The notes: generated by a model not told the origin, from the letters alone. A stretch of 13,680 nucleotides of DNA from Tychonema litorale BBK16 (GCF_021648855.1 NZ_JAKJHX010000137.1:1-13680), one strand, 5' to 3'. Numbered from the stretch's first letter, positions 1 to 7,011 are shown. Made by a program: numbers and translations.

Positions 1-23
1 TTATTAGTTAGTTGCCGAAATTA

Positions 24-83
24 GGAGACGGCAGTGCCGTGTCCCTACAATTAATTGGGTAGGGACACGGCACTGCCGTGTCC
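24..83. repeat. Palindromic hairpin element, copy 1
   Basis: Arms at 24-48 and 59-83 are reverse complements over 25 bp with one mismatch, separated by a 10-bp AT-rich loop. Each arm is also palindromic by itself: 63-72 (GGACACGGCA) pairs with 74-83 (TGCCGTGTCC) around one central C. The same design recurs at 9284-9342 and, with an insert, at 13489-13593, so this is a dispersed repeat family. It lies just downstream of radA and could act as a transcription terminator; that role is inference. Confidence 0.9.
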
Positions 84-96
84 TCTATATCTGATT

Positions 97-124
97 GTTG
101 ACACCAATGGACACTGCCGTCTCC
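97..124. repeat. Partial repeat matching the right end of the 9075-9301 element
   Basis: The stretch GTTGACACCAATGG followed by an ACTGCCGT core closely matches 9274-9301, the right arm of the nested element, with a few differences. It sits three bases from the radA stop codon. It is probably a decayed end of the same mobile or recombining repeat. Confidence 0.7.
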
Positions 125-127
125 TCT

Positions 128-1696
128 TCACTCAATTTCCTCGATTTCCTCGATTTCCTCAATTTCCACCACATCAACAGACTGCAATTGAGTCGGAGTC
201 GCGGGAATTGCCGCAATAATTGCATCAATCACTTTGCCTACCGGAATAATCTGCATCCCCAATTCTGGTACTGGTTGATTTTTAGGGATAATAGCTCTTT
301 TAAAACCTAATTTTGCCGCCTCTCTTAATCTTAATTCTAATTGTGAAACAGGCCGGACTTGTCCACCTAAACCGACTTCTCCAAGTAAGACAGTTCTAGC
401 ATCAACTATGCGATCGCGAAAACTGGCCACAACTGCGATCGCAACTGCCAAATCCCCCGCCGGTTCCTCCACCTTCAAACCGCCCACCGATGCCACAATC
501 GTATCCAATTTAGACAAAGGAATCCCAACTCTTTTCTCCAAAACAGCTAAAATTTGCTGCAATCTACCATTATCCACTCCAGTAGTAGAACGGCGGGGTG
601 AACCAAAACTTGCAGGACTGACTAACGCCTGAATTTCTACTAAAATCGGTCTAGTTCCTTCGCAAGTAACTGTGGTTGATGTACCAGGAGAAAACTCGTC
701 GCGATTCCCTAAAAATAACTCCGATGGATTGTCTACTTCTCGCAATCCCTCCGCTACCATTTCAAATACACCGATTTCATGTGTTGCACCGAAACGGTTT
801 TTCATCGATCGCAAAAGTCGATGAGAAGCAAAACGATCGCCCTCAAAATATAGTACAGTATCTACTAAATGTTCTAATACCCTCGGCCCAGCCAAACCGC
901 CATCTTTAGTAACATGACCGACAATAAATAAAGTAATATTTTCTCTTTTTGCCACCTGCATCAAAGCAGAGGTACATTCCCGCACCTGAGCCACCGATCC
1001 GGGTGCTGATGTTAAACTAGCAAAATAAATAGTCTGGATACTGTCAATAACTGCTACATTTGGTTTGAGCGCTTCCAACTCTCGCAATACCACTTCTAAG
1101 TCGGTCTCTGGAAGCAAATAGAAATTCTCGGCTGAATGATCGTCGGGATCAATTGGAGTAGCACCGTTAGTAGTGTCTCCGTTGCTGTCAGATTTATCTG
1201 AACTATCGCTTGACAAATCAACCGGATTAGCCACTCCCAAACGCTGCGATCGCAACTTCACCTGCTGGCCAGACTCCTCGGCACTAACATATAATATGCG
1301 ATCCTTACGAGCTAACTTATTTGCCACCTGCAACAACAACGTCGATTTCCCAATTCCCGGTTCTCCCCCAATCAATACCAGGGAACCCGGAACGATACCG
1401 CCGCCCAAAACGCGATCTAATTCAGTATAGCCCGAAGGCCAACGAGACTGAGTTTGGTCAGCAATCTGCGATAATCTAAAAGATACCCTAGCTTGACCCT
1501 TGGACTTATCAGGAGGCGCACCGCCTTTTCCCTTAGTCGTTACCCCAGTCAACCCAGCCCGTGGTACGGCAATGGTAGAATGTTCTGGTTGCTCGTCAAA
1601 AGAATCCCATTTCTGACAGCTAGGACATCTGCCAAAATATTGTGGAGACTCATAGCCACATTCCCGACAAATATACTGTATTCGAGGTTTAGGCAT
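128..1696 (-). CDS. radA: DNA repair protein RadA (Sms)
   Basis: RadA is a RecA-like ATPase/helicase that processes branched recombination intermediates and helps RecA-driven strand exchange in the cytoplasm. All family landmarks are visible in the 522 residues. A four-Cys zinc finger lies at 10-27 (CxxC...CxxC). Walker A is GEPGIGKST at 111-119, and a Walker B-like AVIDS lies near 215-219. The RadA signature KNRFG is at 299-303. A Lon-protease-like C-terminal domain spans about 345-500. The protein is longer than the usual ~450-460 residues. The excess comes from a linker at about 38-70, an acidic Ser/Asp-rich insert at about 157-190, and a C-terminal tail of four EIE triplets. The ATG at 1694-1696 leads straight into the zinc finger; no Shine-Dalgarno is evident. 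It is divergent from rpaB. Identification is secure; the roles of the insert and tail are unknown. Confidence 0.97.
   Translation of the reverse strand: MPKPRIQYICRECGYESPQYFGRCPSCQKWDSFDEQPEHSTIAVPRAGLTGVTTKGKGGAPPDKSKGQARVSFRLSQIADQTQSRWPSGYTELDRVLGGGIVPGSLVLIGGEPGIGKSTLLLQVANKLARKDRILYVSAEESGQQVKLRSQRLGVANPVDLSSDSSDKSDSNGDTTNGATPIDPDDHSAENFYLLPETDLEVVLRELEALKPNVAVIDSIQTIYFASLTSAPGSVAQVRECTSALMQVAKRENITLFIVGHVTKDGGLAGPRVLEHLVDTVLYFEGDRFASHRLLRSMKNRFGATHEIGVFEMVAEGLREVDNPSELFLGNRDEFSPGTSTTVTCEGTRPILVEIQALVSPASFGSPRRSTTGVDNGRLQQILAVLEKRVGIPLSKLDTIVASVGGLKVEEPAGDLAVAIAVVASFRDRIVDARTVLLGEVGLGGQVRPVSQLELRLREAAKLGFKRAIIPKNQPVPELGMQIIPVGKVIDAIIAAIPATPTQLQSVDVVEIEEIEEIEEIE
131..166 (-). repeat. 9-bp tandem repeat encoding the RadA C-terminal EIE tail
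   Basis: Four 9-bp units (CTCAATTTC or CTCGATTTC on the + strand) lie directly before the stop codon and encode EIEEIEEIEEIE. Such a repeat can change length by replication slippage without breaking the frame. It directly adjoins the palindromic repeat cluster at 24-124. Confidence 0.9.
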
Positions 1697-1735
1697 TGTT
1701 TACAATTATAAATAATCACCTTAACATTTTTAAAA

Positions 1736-1768
1736 GTCTGAAATAAAGCAATCATAAAGCTTTCAGAC
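1736..1768. promoter_or_regulatory. Inverted repeat in the radA/rpaB divergent intergenic region
   Basis: GTCTGAAA at 1736-1743 and TTTCAGAC at 1761-1768 are perfect 8-bp inverted arms, 17 bp apart. They lie 40 bp upstream of radA and about 92 bp upstream of the preferred rpaB start. The arms could form an operator read by a dimeric regulator or a small RNA hairpin. No binding protein can be named from the sequence. Confidence 0.4.
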
Positions 1769-1842
1769 CGATCGCGACAGGCGGATCAGTTTGTGTCTTA
1801 ATGATAGGGTACAAAAAATTAACATTATCTCGAATTTAGCTT

Positions 1843-1848
1843 AAGGAG
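1843..1848 (+). promoter_or_regulatory. Ribosome binding site deciding the rpaB start
   Basis: AAGGAG at 1843-1848 is a strong Shine-Dalgarno. It overlaps the upstream in-frame GTG at 1848 and is only 2 bp from TTG 1851, so neither can be its start. TTG at 1860 is 11 bp downstream and gives the expected N-terminus MENHKEK. Confidence 0.7.
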
Positions 1849-1859
1849 TGTTGCATAAC

Positions 1860-2591
1860 TTGGAAAACCATAAAGAAAAAATTCTGGTAGTCGATGACGA
1901 AGCCAGTATCCGCCGGATTCTGGAAACTCGCCTTTCCATGATTGGTTATGATGTCGTTACCGCAGCCGATGGCGAAGAAGCTCTCGAAATATTTCGCAAC
2001 ACCGAACCTGACTTAGTAGTTTTGGATGTAATGATGCCAAAGCTGGACGGCTATGGCGTTTGTCAGGAGTTGCGGAAGGAGTCTGATGTGCCCATCATCA
2101 TGCTAACCGCTTTGGGAGATGTCGCCGATCGCATCACTGGTTTAGAATTAGGCGCCGACGATTATGTTGTCAAACCTTTTTCTCCCAAGGAACTAGAAGC
2201 TCGGATCCGTTCAGTGCTACGCAGGGTTGACAAAAACGGCTCTTCGGGGATTCCCAGTTCGGGAGTCATTCAGGTAACGAATATTCGGATTGACACCAAC
2301 AAGCGCCAAGTTTATAAAGGTGACGAACGAATTCGGCTCACGGGGATGGAATTCAGCTTGTTAGAGCTACTTGTTAGTCGTTCTGGAGAGCCTTTTTCGC
2401 GATCGGAAATTTTGCAGGAAGTTTGGGGATACACGCCTGAACGTCACGTAGACACCCGTGTAGTGGACGTTCACATCTCTCGGCTTAGGGCAAAATTAGA
2501 GGATGATCCCAGCAATCCTGAATTAATTCTCACCGCCCGCGGCACCGGCTATCTATTCCAGCGCATTGTCGAAGCTGGGGAAATTGGGTAA
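1860..2591 (+). CDS. rpaB: Response regulator RpaB (OmpR/PhoB family, Ycf27)
   Basis: RpaB is the essential cyanobacterial response regulator paired with the histidine kinase NblS. It controls high-light and photosystem genes by binding HLR1 sites. From the TTG start the protein has 243 residues. The receiver domain (about 6-118) shows the acidic pair D12/D13, phospho-acceptor D56 in VVLDVMMP, T83 and K105 (YVVKPFSPKEL). A winged-helix output domain occupies about 140-236, with the typical DTRVVDVHISRLRAKL and ARGTGYLF segments. The N-terminus MENHKEKILVVDDEASIRR is what I recall for RpaB proteins, which supports TTG 1860 over the upstream GTG 1848. The gene is divergent from radA, and repeats follow it immediately. 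Family assignment is firm; identity as RpaB rather than the paralogue RpaA is very likely, from the N-terminus and the general match. Confidence 0.95.
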   Translation: MENHKEKILVVDDEASIRRILETRLSMIGYDVVTAADGEEALEIFRNTEPDLVVLDVMMPKLDGYGVCQELRKESDVPIIMLTALGDVADRITGLELGADDYVVKPFSPKELEARIRSVLRRVDKNGSSGIPSSGVIQVTNIRIDTNKRQVYKGDERIRLTGMEFSLLELLVSRSGEPFSRSEILQEVWGYTPERHVDTRVVDVHISRLRAKLEDDPSNPELILTARGTGYLFQRIVEAGEIG

Positions 2592-2602
2592 AGTTTCATA
2601 AA

Positions 2603-2637
2603 TAGTCATTAGTCAGTAGTCATTAGTCAGTAGCTAG
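2603..2637. repeat. Heptanucleotide tandem repeat (TAGTCAK)
   Basis: Five consecutive 7-bp units (TAGTCAT, TAGTCAG, TAGTCAT, TAGTCAG, TAGCTAG) begin 11 bp after the rpaB stop codon. This resembles the short tandemly repeated repetitive (STRR) heptamers known in filamentous cyanobacteria. Confidence 0.85.
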
Positions 2638-2665
2638 TTGGCAGTGGTTACTGGTTATTTGCAGT

Positions 2666-2705
2666 ACCCTGAGCGGAGCGCCGTCAGCCAGCGGAGTCGA
2701 AGGGT
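2666..2705. repeat. Copy of the CTGAGCG...GTCGAAG repeat family
   Basis: The segment starts ACCCTGAGCG and ends GAGTCGAAGGGT, so its ends ACCCT/AGGGT are complementary. It is a longer relative of the repeats at 7299-7322 and 8285-8306, which share CTGAGCG and GTCGAAG. Confidence 0.65.
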
Positions 2706-2740
2706 CGAAGGGTAGAAGGTTATCAGAAAAACCATAATTG

Positions 2741-2808
2741 CCAACTGCCAACTGACAACTACATTGCCAACTGCCAACTATCAACTGCCAACTGACAACT
2801 ACCAAATG
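2741..2808. repeat. Heptanucleotide repeat (CCAACTG) reaching into a start codon
   Basis: Units are CCAACTG, CCAACTG, ACAACTA, a 5-bp CATTG, then CCAACTG, CCAACTA, TCAACTG, CCAACTG and ACAACTA. A final CCAAATG at 2802-2808 contains the ATG of the next gene. No Shine-Dalgarno is present in this leader. Confidence 0.85.
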
Positions 2809-3453
2809 ACAAAATCTGATCCAAATAGAGTTTTGCGACAATTGCCCTTAGTTGCAGGAGGATTGGCCGGTACTATGCTGATGGTCAATCGCTTGCTGAC
2901 TGAGCAACTCACCGATTCCCAAGCTCGATCGGACGCTTTGGGAGTAATTATCAGCGCTCTGCTAATTTTAACAGGTTTGCTGTGGCAACAAGTGCAGGCG
3001 CGATCGCCCGATTCAGTCAACCTCATAGGTGAAGAAGGCTTTGAATTTGCGCCAGATTTGCCGGATGTTGTGAAAATAGAATTGGCTTGGGCATCACGTT
3101 TGCTGTTGACAAATACGGCCACAAGGGCGATCGTGATTTTGTATCAAGGAAAAGTCCTATTGCGACGCGGCATTTTAGGCATCAATCCCGAAGTCAAACC
3201 AGGGCCAATTTTGCAGCGAGTATTCGACAAAAACAAACCAGTTTATTTAGTAAATCTGAATATTTATCCCGGCAAAATCGAATTTGATTATTTACCCGAA
3301 AATACTCAAGGAGTTATTTGTCAGCCATTGGGAAATCAAGGTGTTTTAATTTTAGGTGCTAACGCCCCCCGCAGCTATACAAAACAAGATGAAAATTGGG
3401 TTGAAGGCATTGCCGACAAACTAGAGAACACTCTCGCTGAACATCTAAATTAA
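2806..3453 (+). CDS. Cofactor assembly of complex C subunit B (CCB2/CCB4-like)
   Basis: This 215-residue protein resembles the CCB2/CCB4 family, which in chloroplasts helps attach the covalent heme c(i) to cytochrome b6 during assembly of the b6f complex at the thylakoid membrane. An N-terminal pair of hydrophobic helices (about 10-30 and 43-60) is separated by a short polar hairpin. A soluble domain follows with the segments [18 protein letters not shown] and [13 protein letters not shown], which I recognise from cyanobacterial members. ATG 2806 is preferred. An in-frame TTG at 2764 would add 14 residues encoded purely by the CCAACTG repeat. There is no ribosome binding site, because the leader is repeat DNA. 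The gene is convergent with the bestrophin-like gene. Family is fairly sure; CCB2 and CCB4 cannot be told apart from sequence alone. Confidence 0.85.
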   Translation: MTKSDPNRVLRQLPLVAGGLAGTMLMVNRLLTEQLTDSQARSDALGVIISALLILTGLLWQQVQARSPDSVNLIGEEGFEFAPDLPDVVKIELAWASRLLLTNTATRAIVILYQGKVLLRRGILGINPEVKPGPILQRVFDKNKPVYLVNLNIYPGKIEFDYLPENTQGVICQPLGNQGVLILGANAPRSYTKQDENWVEGIADKLENTLAEHLN

Positions 3454-3467
3454 AGTTAATATTAATG

Positions 3468-3551
3468 CCCAACGCCGAATGCTCAATTCCCAATGCCCAA
3501 TTCCCAATTCCCAATTCCCAATTTCCAATCCCCAATCCCCAATTCCCAATT
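3468..3551. repeat. Heptanucleotide repeat (CCCAATT), twelve units
   Basis: Twelve uninterrupted 7-bp units, mostly CCCAATT with CCCAATG, CCCAATC and end variants, fill the gap between two convergent genes (stops at 3453 and 3554). The reverse-complement form of the same heptad (GGGCATT/GGGAATT) occurs at 8220-8275. STRR heptamers are known in filamentous cyanobacteria; their function is not settled. Confidence 0.92.
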
Positions 3552-3553
3552 GA

Positions 3554-4459
3554 CTACAATTTTTCCACCCGATTATGAACACTAGGAGACAAAGAAATTA
3601 AATCTTGGATATTCCGCTGCATCGTAGCACAAATATTATCCAATGGTAGATCGTTAGGATCGTGACCAAAAGGGTTTTCAATTTCAATACCAATTTCTTC
3701 AATCCCAAATAAAGCAAAACTAACTAAAGCTACTACTGGGGCAGTTCCCCAAGTTAAATCCTTCACCATTTGAAATGGCAGCGCCAAACAATAAAGCAAC
3801 AAAAGCTGTTTTAGGTGAATCGCATAGGCCAAAGGTATCGGAGTTCTTAAAATTCTTTCGCAACCGCTCAATGCTTCAACCATGCTATTTACCAACTGAT
3901 TCATCGCAGTTAAGCGATAAACATCGAGGTTATTTTGTTCATGTTGTATGCTCAAATAATCTCCAATCCAAAAAGCAATTTCCAGTGGGGGATTATTCAT
4001 TTTTTTGAGGCTTTCATACTGAGATGGCAATACAAAACTCTCTATTTCTGAGTTAATTGGTTCTTGGCGTAGATGCAATTTCATGGCTATGGCAAAAGCA
4101 ACCAATAATCGTAAGGCTGACTTTTTATTATCTAAATCTTCCGGTTTTTTATCACTAATCGATACCCAGATATGGCGCGCCAAATTACGGACTGCAATGA
4201 TTAAAGTCCCCCAACATCTCCTACCTTCCCAAAAGCGATCGTAAGCTGTATTTGTCCGAAAAACCAATAATAAGCCGAGTACAATGCTAGGGACAATACT
4301 AGATAAGATTGGCAACGATACTGGGAGGCCAAAAAAGTACATCAGTGAAATCAAAAAGCCAAAACCAGCACATAGCATGACGCGGGGCCAAATAAAAGAA
4401 ATGATCGACCCTCGAAACTGCAAGGCAATTTTAAACCAGGGTCTTTTTTCTGTAAGCAT
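3554..4459 (-). CDS. Bestrophin-like ion channel (UPF0187 family)
   Basis: Bacterial bestrophins form pentameric channels in the inner or thylakoid membrane. Cyanobacterial and chloroplast relatives have been linked to anion flow and adjustment of the proton motive force; the ion here cannot be read from sequence. The 301 residues fit family length. The start [20 protein letters not shown] leads into two hydrophobic helices (about 18-45 and 47-66). The hallmark [16 protein letters not shown] follows at about 67-82, then an ARHIW-type segment and two late hydrophobic stretches (about 205-250). The C-terminal stretch [15 protein letters not shown] is the conserved bestrophin cytosolic signature. 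GAGGA on the minus strand at about 4467-4471 is a good ribosome binding site for the ATG at 4457-4459. The gene is transcribed divergently from recJ. Confidence 0.93.
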   Translation of the reverse strand: MLTEKRPWFKIALQFRGSIISFIWPRVMLCAGFGFLISLMYFFGLPVSLPILSSIVPSIVLGLLLVFRTNTAYDRFWEGRRCWGTLIIAVRNLARHIWVSISDKKPEDLDNKKSALRLLVAFAIAMKLHLRQEPINSEIESFVLPSQYESLKKMNNPPLEIAFWIGDYLSIQHEQNNLDVYRLTAMNQLVNSMVEALSGCERILRTPIPLAYAIHLKQLLLLYCLALPFQMVKDLTWGTAPVVALVSFALFGIEEIGIEIENPFGHDPNDLPLDNICATMQRNIQDLISLSPSVHNRVEKL

Positions 4460-4736
4460 AAAAATTTCCTCTTTACAATACCAGCATGGCCGCTGTACAA
4501 CCTACGCAAATGCTTGCTATGGTGCTTGTTCAGCTTCGATGGAACTCTGAGAGCATAGCATTTGAGCAAACAATTATTGAATTGTACCAAAAAACTCATC
4601 ATATCAACTTCAGTTGCACCGGAACGATGTTTACTGTTGACTGTTTGAAAAATATCGATACAACCAGAAACGAGATTATTCAGATAATTTTGAAATCTAA
4701 AATTTTAAATGGTAAGATGATATCTGTATCTTTAAA
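4460..4736. other. Bestrophin-recJ divergent intergenic region
   Basis: These 277 bp hold the ribosome binding site of the bestrophin gene and a candidate recJ promoter. A 91-codon + strand reading frame (4486-4761) crosses it, but shows no ribosome binding site, no recognisable domain, and overlaps recJ, so it is not called. Segments near 4610-4625 (GCACCGGAACGAT) and 4664-4675 (reverse complement TCGTTTCTGGTT) loosely resemble 9045-9068, suggesting decayed repeat remnants. Confidence 0.5.
4690..4718 (+). promoter_or_regulatory. Candidate sigma-70 type promoter of recJ
   Basis: TTGAAA at 4690-4695 and TAAGAT at 4713-4718 are separated by 17 bp, the usual spacing. Transcription would begin near 4725, only about 12 bases before the recJ ATG at 4737. 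That gives a very short leader and fits the lack of a Shine-Dalgarno. Prediction by eye only. Confidence 0.35.
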
Positions 4737-6920
4737 ATGCAATATTTCGTGCCAGATCTAACCACCTCTAATTCCTCGCATTTGCATCGATTGCCGAACC
4801 AACGGTGGCATATCTATTCGCCTCAAGCACAGCAAGCGGAACGGTTAGGCACAGAAATAAGTTTGTCACCACTGTTGGCCCAGGTACTGATTAATCGGGG
4901 CATGGATACATTAACAGAAGTTCAAGGGTTTGTAGAGCCCGAATCTCTGGTTTTGCCACAGCCAATGGATGAGTTTCCCGATTTAGCGGTGAGTGTCAAA
5001 TTGTTGCGGCAGGCGATTTCCACAAGACAAAAGATTGCGATTTGTGGCGATTATGATGCGGATGGGATGACGAGCACGGCTTTGTTGCTACGAGCTCTCA
5101 GGATTCTGGGCGCGAATGTAGATTATGCGATTCCGAGTCGGATGCGAGAAGGTTATGGAATTAACGATCGCATTGTAGAAGAATTTCACTCGGAAGGTGT
5201 CGCTCTGATTCTGACTGTAGATAACGGAATTGCCGCTTTTGGGCCGGTGCAAAGAGCGCGAGAATTGGGTGTCAAAGTGATTATTACAGACCATCACGAT
5301 TTGCCGCCACAATTACCGCCGGCTGATGCGATTCTGAATCCAAAATTAATTGCTGAATCTTCGCCTTATCGCGGTTTGGCTGGAGTTGGTGTTGCTTATG
5401 TTTTGGCAATTAGTTTGGCTCAGAGTTTGAATAAAGTTGGTGGTTTGGTGAATCCGCTGTTGGAGTTATTTACATTAGGAACTATTGCAGATTTGGCTCC
5501 TTTGACTGGGGTAAATCGGCGCTGGGTAAAACGAGGTTTGCGGCTGTTGCCTCACTCGCAATTAGCTGGTGTTCAGGCTTTGATTCAGGTGGCTGGAGTG
5601 CAGCCCGGAAGTTCTGAAACTCCTTTGATTCCTAATTTTAAGAGTCCAGTTCAAAATTCGTTGAAACCTGAAGATATTGGTTTTAGATTAGGGCCGAGAA
5701 TTAATGCTGTGGGTAGACTTGCAGATCCGCAAATTGTGATTGAATTGTTGACTACAGACGATCGCGATTTGGCTCTGATTAGGGCGATGGAGTGCGAACA
5801 AATCAATCAACGCAGGCAGGAATTGTGTCTGGAAATTGAACAAGAGGCGATCGCATGGTGCGAAGAAAACTCCCCTAATTTGCAGCAAGAACGGGTGTTA
5901 GTGGTGGTACAACCCGGTTGGCATCATGGGGTAATTGGCATCGTTGCTTCTCGCTTGGTGGAGCGCTACGGCGTGCCTGTGTTTATTGGTACTTTTGAGG
6001 ATGAGGATGAACCCGTAGGGGCGGTGCCCCCGTGCCCGCCCTCCGGTGCCTCGGTGCTTCCGTGCCCGCCCTCCGGTGCCTCGGTGCTTCCGTCCCCGCC
6101 CTCATCCTCGAAAATTGTGAGAGGTTCGGCGAGGGGAATTCCTGAGTTTAATGTATTTGAAGGGCTGAATTTTTGCGCGGATTTATTAACTAAATTTGGT
6201 GGACACAAAGCGGCTGGTGGTTTTTCTATGCCAGCGGAGAATCTGGACAAATTCCGCAGTCAACTGTCAATCTTTGCGAATGAATGTTTGGAACCGGAGC
6301 ATTTAAAACCGTTAGTTTCAGTTGATGTTCAAGCGGATTTATCTGATATCAACCTCGACATTTATCGACAAATTGATGCTTTAGAACCTTGTGGTATGGA
6401 AAATAAAGCTCCTGTATTTTGGACACCAAATGTTTCTATAACTGAACAGAAAGTTGTGGGGAAAGGAAACCATCTGAAACTAACTGCAAGTCAGAGTGGA
6501 AAAATACCAGCAAGTTTAGGCGGGATTGCTTGGCGTTGGGGCGAATATTTTCCTTTGCCTCGCCTAGTTGATATTGCCTATCGATTGCGCGAAAATACTT
6601 TTAATGGCAAGACATCGGTGCAATTGGAATTGTTGGGAGTTCGATTGCCGGTATCATTGGCAAATTCTAGCCCGCAGGTTTCTCCGAAATCGAAGGCAGA
6701 GTTTGATTATTACGATCGCACTTATTCTTGTAGTTTATCGCGATCGGGCAATTTGCAGGAATTGAGAATCCGTAACTCTCAAGGGCAAATTCTCGCAATT
6801 CAACCGGGACAAAAAACTGGTTTATTAGGGAATAGTCGAGAAAATGCTCAGGAAATTGATGTTTCTCGGCCTTTTTTCGAGAATTTGATTCAAACTGCTT
6901 CAAAGGCGCTGGGTATTTGA
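4737..6920 (+). CDS. recJ: Single-stranded-DNA-specific exonuclease RecJ
   Basis: RecJ is a 5'-3' single-strand DNA exonuclease of the DHH family, acting in the RecF recombination pathway and in mismatch and base-excision repair. The 727 residues contain the metal-binding motifs GDYDADGMTST (104-114), VDNGI (161-165), DHH (185-187), GLAGVGVAY (213-221), LGTIADLAPL (247-256) and GPRINAVGRL (319-328). In the DHHA1 half they contain GWHHGVIGIVASRL (394-407), RGSARGIPEFN (462-472) and FGGHKAAGGF (487-496). An OB-like C-terminal region follows. Between the strands VFIGTF and KIVRGSARG lies an unusual insert at about 421-459, rich in Pro, Ser and Cys, made by tandem 30-bp DNA repeats. ATG 4737 has no Shine-Dalgarno but sits just after a candidate promoter. 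All catalytic motifs are intact, so the enzyme is probably active. Confidence 0.97.
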   Translation: MQYFVPDLTTSNSSHLHRLPNQRWHIYSPQAQQAERLGTEISLSPLLAQVLINRGMDTLTEVQGFVEPESLVLPQPMDEFPDLAVSVKLLRQAISTRQKIAICGDYDADGMTSTALLLRALRILGANVDYAIPSRMREGYGINDRIVEEFHSEGVALILTVDNGIAAFGPVQRARELGVKVIITDHHDLPPQLPPADAILNPKLIAESSPYRGLAGVGVAYVLAISLAQSLNKVGGLVNPLLELFTLGTIADLAPLTGVNRRWVKRGLRLLPHSQLAGVQALIQVAGVQPGSSETPLIPNFKSPVQNSLKPEDIGFRLGPRINAVGRLADPQIVIELLTTDDRDLALIRAMECEQINQRRQELCLEIEQEAIAWCEENSPNLQQERVLVVVQPGWHHGVIGIVASRLVERYGVPVFIGTFEDEDEPVGAVPPCPPSGASVLPCPPSGASVLPSPPSSSKIVRGSARGIPEFNVFEGLNFCADLLTKFGGHKAAGGFSMPAENLDKFRSQLSIFANECLEPEHLKPLVSVDVQADLSDINLDIYRQIDALEPCGMENKAPVFWTPNVSITEQKVVGKGNHLKLTASQSGKIPASLGGIAWRWGEYFPLPRLVDIAYRLRENTFNGKTSVQLELLGVRLPVSLANSSPQVSPKSKAEFDYYDRTYSCSLSRSGNLQELRIRNSQGQILAIQPGQKTGLLGNSRENAQEIDVSRPFFENLIQTASKALGI
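6012..6103 (+). repeat. In-frame tandem repeat inserted in recJ
   Basis: Two perfect 30-bp copies (6031-6060 and 6061-6090) are followed by a partial third copy (6091-6103), and preceded by a GTAGGGGCGGTGCCCC segment at 6015-6030. The unit encodes ten residues (CPPSGASVLP, repeated). It is GC-rich and unlike the surrounding coding sequence. Because the unit is a multiple of three, copy changes keep the frame. Confidence 0.92.
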
Positions 6921-6934
6921 GATAATCAGAAATT

Positions 6935-6996
6935 GGCGATCGAATTTTGGAAATTTTGAATCATCAAAAACTCAAATATCCCAACATTCGATCGCC
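6935..6996. terminator. Hairpin between convergent recJ and psb30
   Basis: GGCGATCGAATTTTGG (6935-6950) pairs with CCAACATTCGATCGCC (6981-6996) with one mismatch. Inside the loop TTTTGA and TCAAAA can pair further. It starts 14 bp after the recJ stop and ends 15 bp before the psb30 stop, so it may end transcription from both sides. There is no clear U-tract, so intrinsic termination is an inference. Confidence 0.5.
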
Positions 6997-7011
6997 CCAA
7001 TCAAGCTAATC

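Noticed and set aside
1697..1716. HLR1 (RpaB-binding) site upstream of radA
   Set aside because: One half-site (TTTACAAT) fits, but the second half at the required spacing matches only about five of eight positions.
2764..2805. TTG start giving 14 more residues on the CCB-like protein
   Set aside because: Those residues come only from the CCAACTG repeat; ATG 2806 gives the expected N-terminus.
3468..3551. CRISPR array
   Set aside because: Units are contiguous 7-mers with no spacers, and no cas genes are present.
4486..4761. 91-codon + strand reading frame between the bestrophin-like gene and recJ
   Set aside because: No ribosome binding site, no recognisable domain, overlaps recJ by 25 bp and covers the recJ promoter candidate; probably chance.
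5966..6250. Minus-strand reading frame rich in Gly, Ser and Glu over the recJ repeat
   Set aside because: It is the complement of the tandem repeat inside recJ, whose own frame is fully supported by motifs.
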